From positions 1 through 7,667 of the forward strand of contig DMRR01000146.1 in NCBI GenBank assembly GCA_003455275.1: a DNA stretch of 7,667 nt, written 5' to 3'. The notes beneath the pieces were generated by a model that was not told the DNA's origin, ran no database searches, and saw nothing but the letters and a program-made list of their open reading frames with translations. Origin of the DNA: Bacteroidota bacterium (lineage in GTDB: Bacteria > Bacteroidota > Bacteroidia > Chitinophagales > UBA10324). Numbering within the stretch: position 1 is the stretch's first letter; each line of letters starts with the position of its first letter. This document shows positions 6,935 through 7,667 of this stretch, piece by piece. A program made the translations under genes and the position numbers.

Positions 6935-6981
6935 ATGTAAATTTCACCGGCTTTTGGTTTTTATTCCAGGCCTTCCTCTTC
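6935..6981. other. Short convergent spacer between comF and the deiminase gene
   Basis: This 47-base spacer separates two converging genes. A feeble stem, ACC pairing with GGT around the run CCGGCTTTTGG, is followed by T-rich sequence. It is too short to call a terminator, and nothing else recognisable is present. Confidence 0.4.
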
Positions 6982-7667
6982 TTACATCTTTACCAGCCTT
7001 CTGATGATAGATGAATTACCTGACTGAAAACGCAGCGTATACACTCCGGAAGAAAGAGATGACACACTTAACTCAAGCGAATGAGTTCCAGCAGAAGTAT
7101 TTGGTTCATCAAGAGAAAAAAGTTCTTTTCCATTGATGTCAAATAGTTTTATCTCCACCATTTCATTTACAGGTATAAAGTAGCCGAGCATTACAGACTC
7201 ATTGGCAGGATTTGGATAAGGTTCAAAAAATTTTGGAACATTATTTTTTACATCGGCAATTCCGCTTCCACCTATTACTAAAAACTCATATACACCGCCG
7301 GGCGCCACCAGTGGTTTGCTCACTGTTCTTCCGCTGTTACTTTCCGCCTGTATGTAATACCAAACTTTTGTTCCGGCAACCTGTGCAGGAATTGAAGCAA
7401 CAAAAGTGTCGTTCATGGCAAGTGACATGCTCAGCATATTGTAACCAAGCGTAGTATCTATACTCCAAAAAACTTTGGCTGTATTTACTCCGCTCGAAGT
7501 TTTGATATAAGCCTTTACTTCATAAGGATTTTGGGCATCCGTTGTGTTAAGCAGGTGTGCATGCGAAATAAAAATAGGGTCTGCCACACCAATCTCATGA
7601 GTGATGCAGTGCAGCGCACCGCTGTATCCAATGATGTCGTTGCAATCAATCATGTGAACATGATAGC
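6982..7667 (-). CDS. Secreted agmatine/peptidylarginine deiminase-family protein, C-terminal part
   Basis: The N-terminus lies beyond the right edge: the frame continues through the ATG at 7653 with four more codons (Tyr-His-Val-His), so that ATG is internal. Counting from it, GYSGALHCITHE (9-20) matches the end of the deiminase fold shared by agmatine deiminases and bacterial peptidylarginine deiminases; Cys16 in HCIT is the expected catalytic nucleophile. An Ig/fibronectin-like beta domain follows (about 25-126), with VKAYIKTSSGV and KVWYYIQAES. A linker then leads to a type A T9SS sorting domain (about 142-223) with YPNPANE (146-152), FDINGKELF (171-179), SSGVYTLRF (201-209) and the basic C-terminal end IIRRLVKM. 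The protein should therefore cross the outer membrane by T9SS and be released or anchored at the cell surface. It would hydrolyse a guanidino group to a ureido group plus ammonia. Whether it acts on free agmatine or on protein arginine cannot be told from this fragment. Confidence 0.88.
   Translation of the reverse strand, partial: YHVHMIDCNDIIGYSGALHCITHEIGVADPIFISHAHLLNTTDAQNPYEVKAYIKTSSGVNTAKVFWSIDTTLGYNMLSMSLAMNDTFVASIPAQVAGTKVWYYIQAESNSGRTVSKPLVAPGGVYEFLVIGGSGIADVKNNVPKFFEPYPNPANESVMLGYFIPVNEMVEIKLFDINGKELFSLDEPNTSAGTHSLELSVSSLSSGVYTLRFQSGNSSIIRRLVKM

Noticed and set aside
6943..6962. Possible terminator hairpin between comF and the convergent gene
   Set aside because: The stem is only three to four pairs long, one of them G-U; too weak to be called a terminator.
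7649..7664. Inverted repeat ATCATG-TGAA-CATGAT
   Set aside because: It lies inside the continuing coding frame of the deiminase gene and is explained by codons for His, Val, His, Met; single copy with no regulatory context.
1..7667. Search for tRNA, rRNA, CRISPR arrays, transposases, tandem repeats and phage or defence genes
   Set aside because: No such structure was recognised by eye; nearly all of the window is filled by ordinary chromosomal genes with similar base composition and codon style.

Overview
The window looks like chromosomal DNA from a member of the Bacteroidota, probably an environmental lineage. Four things point there: a C-terminal type IX secretion (T9SS) sorting domain on the last gene, a serA gene followed directly by a DUF1015 gene, a near-perfect Bacteroidota-type promoter (TTTG, 18-base spacer, TAGGTTTG) upstream of serA, and weak or absent Shine-Dalgarno sequences before most starts. 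The taxonomic call is an inference from these traits. No rRNA, tRNA, CRISPR array, insertion sequence or phage gene was seen.

Layout. Positions 1-1726, minus strand: a two-gene serine-biosynthesis unit, serA (short, ACT-less phosphoglycerate dehydrogenase) then a DUF1015 gene cut by the left edge. Positions 1727-1900: a divergent control region holding the serA promoter, an inverted repeat overlapping its -7 box, and a separate 10-base palindrome. Positions 1901-4488, plus strand: a translationally coupled DUF1800-DUF1501 pair; the DUF1501 protein carries a twin-arginine (Tat) signal and the DUF1800 protein carries no signal. Positions 4568-5929: radA, a complete RecA-like branch-migration ATPase. 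Positions 5861-6145, minus strand: a probable small two-helix membrane protein whose 3' end is antisense to the end of radA. Positions 6218-6934: comF, a zinc-finger phosphoribosyltransferase-fold protein. Positions 6982-7667, minus strand: the C-terminal part of a secreted agmatine/peptidylarginine deiminase-family protein with an Ig-like domain and a T9SS tail, cut by the right edge.

How the genes relate. serA and the DUF1015 gene probably share a transcript, and the DUF1015 protein has a DGHHR motif reminiscent of the ParB/Srx-fold serine kinases, so a role in serine or phosphoserine metabolism is worth testing. DUF1800 and DUF1501 are a recurrent but functionally uncharacterised pair. radA and comF both belong to DNA uptake and recombination during natural transformation in other bacteria and lie close together here. 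The right-edge gene has the same domain order as the Porphyromonas gingivalis peptidylarginine deiminase (deiminase, Ig-like, C-terminal sorting domain). I found no clear multi-gene defence or mobile system; the most original leads are the DUF1015 motif, the secreted deiminase, and the unusual coenzyme-site residues of SerA.
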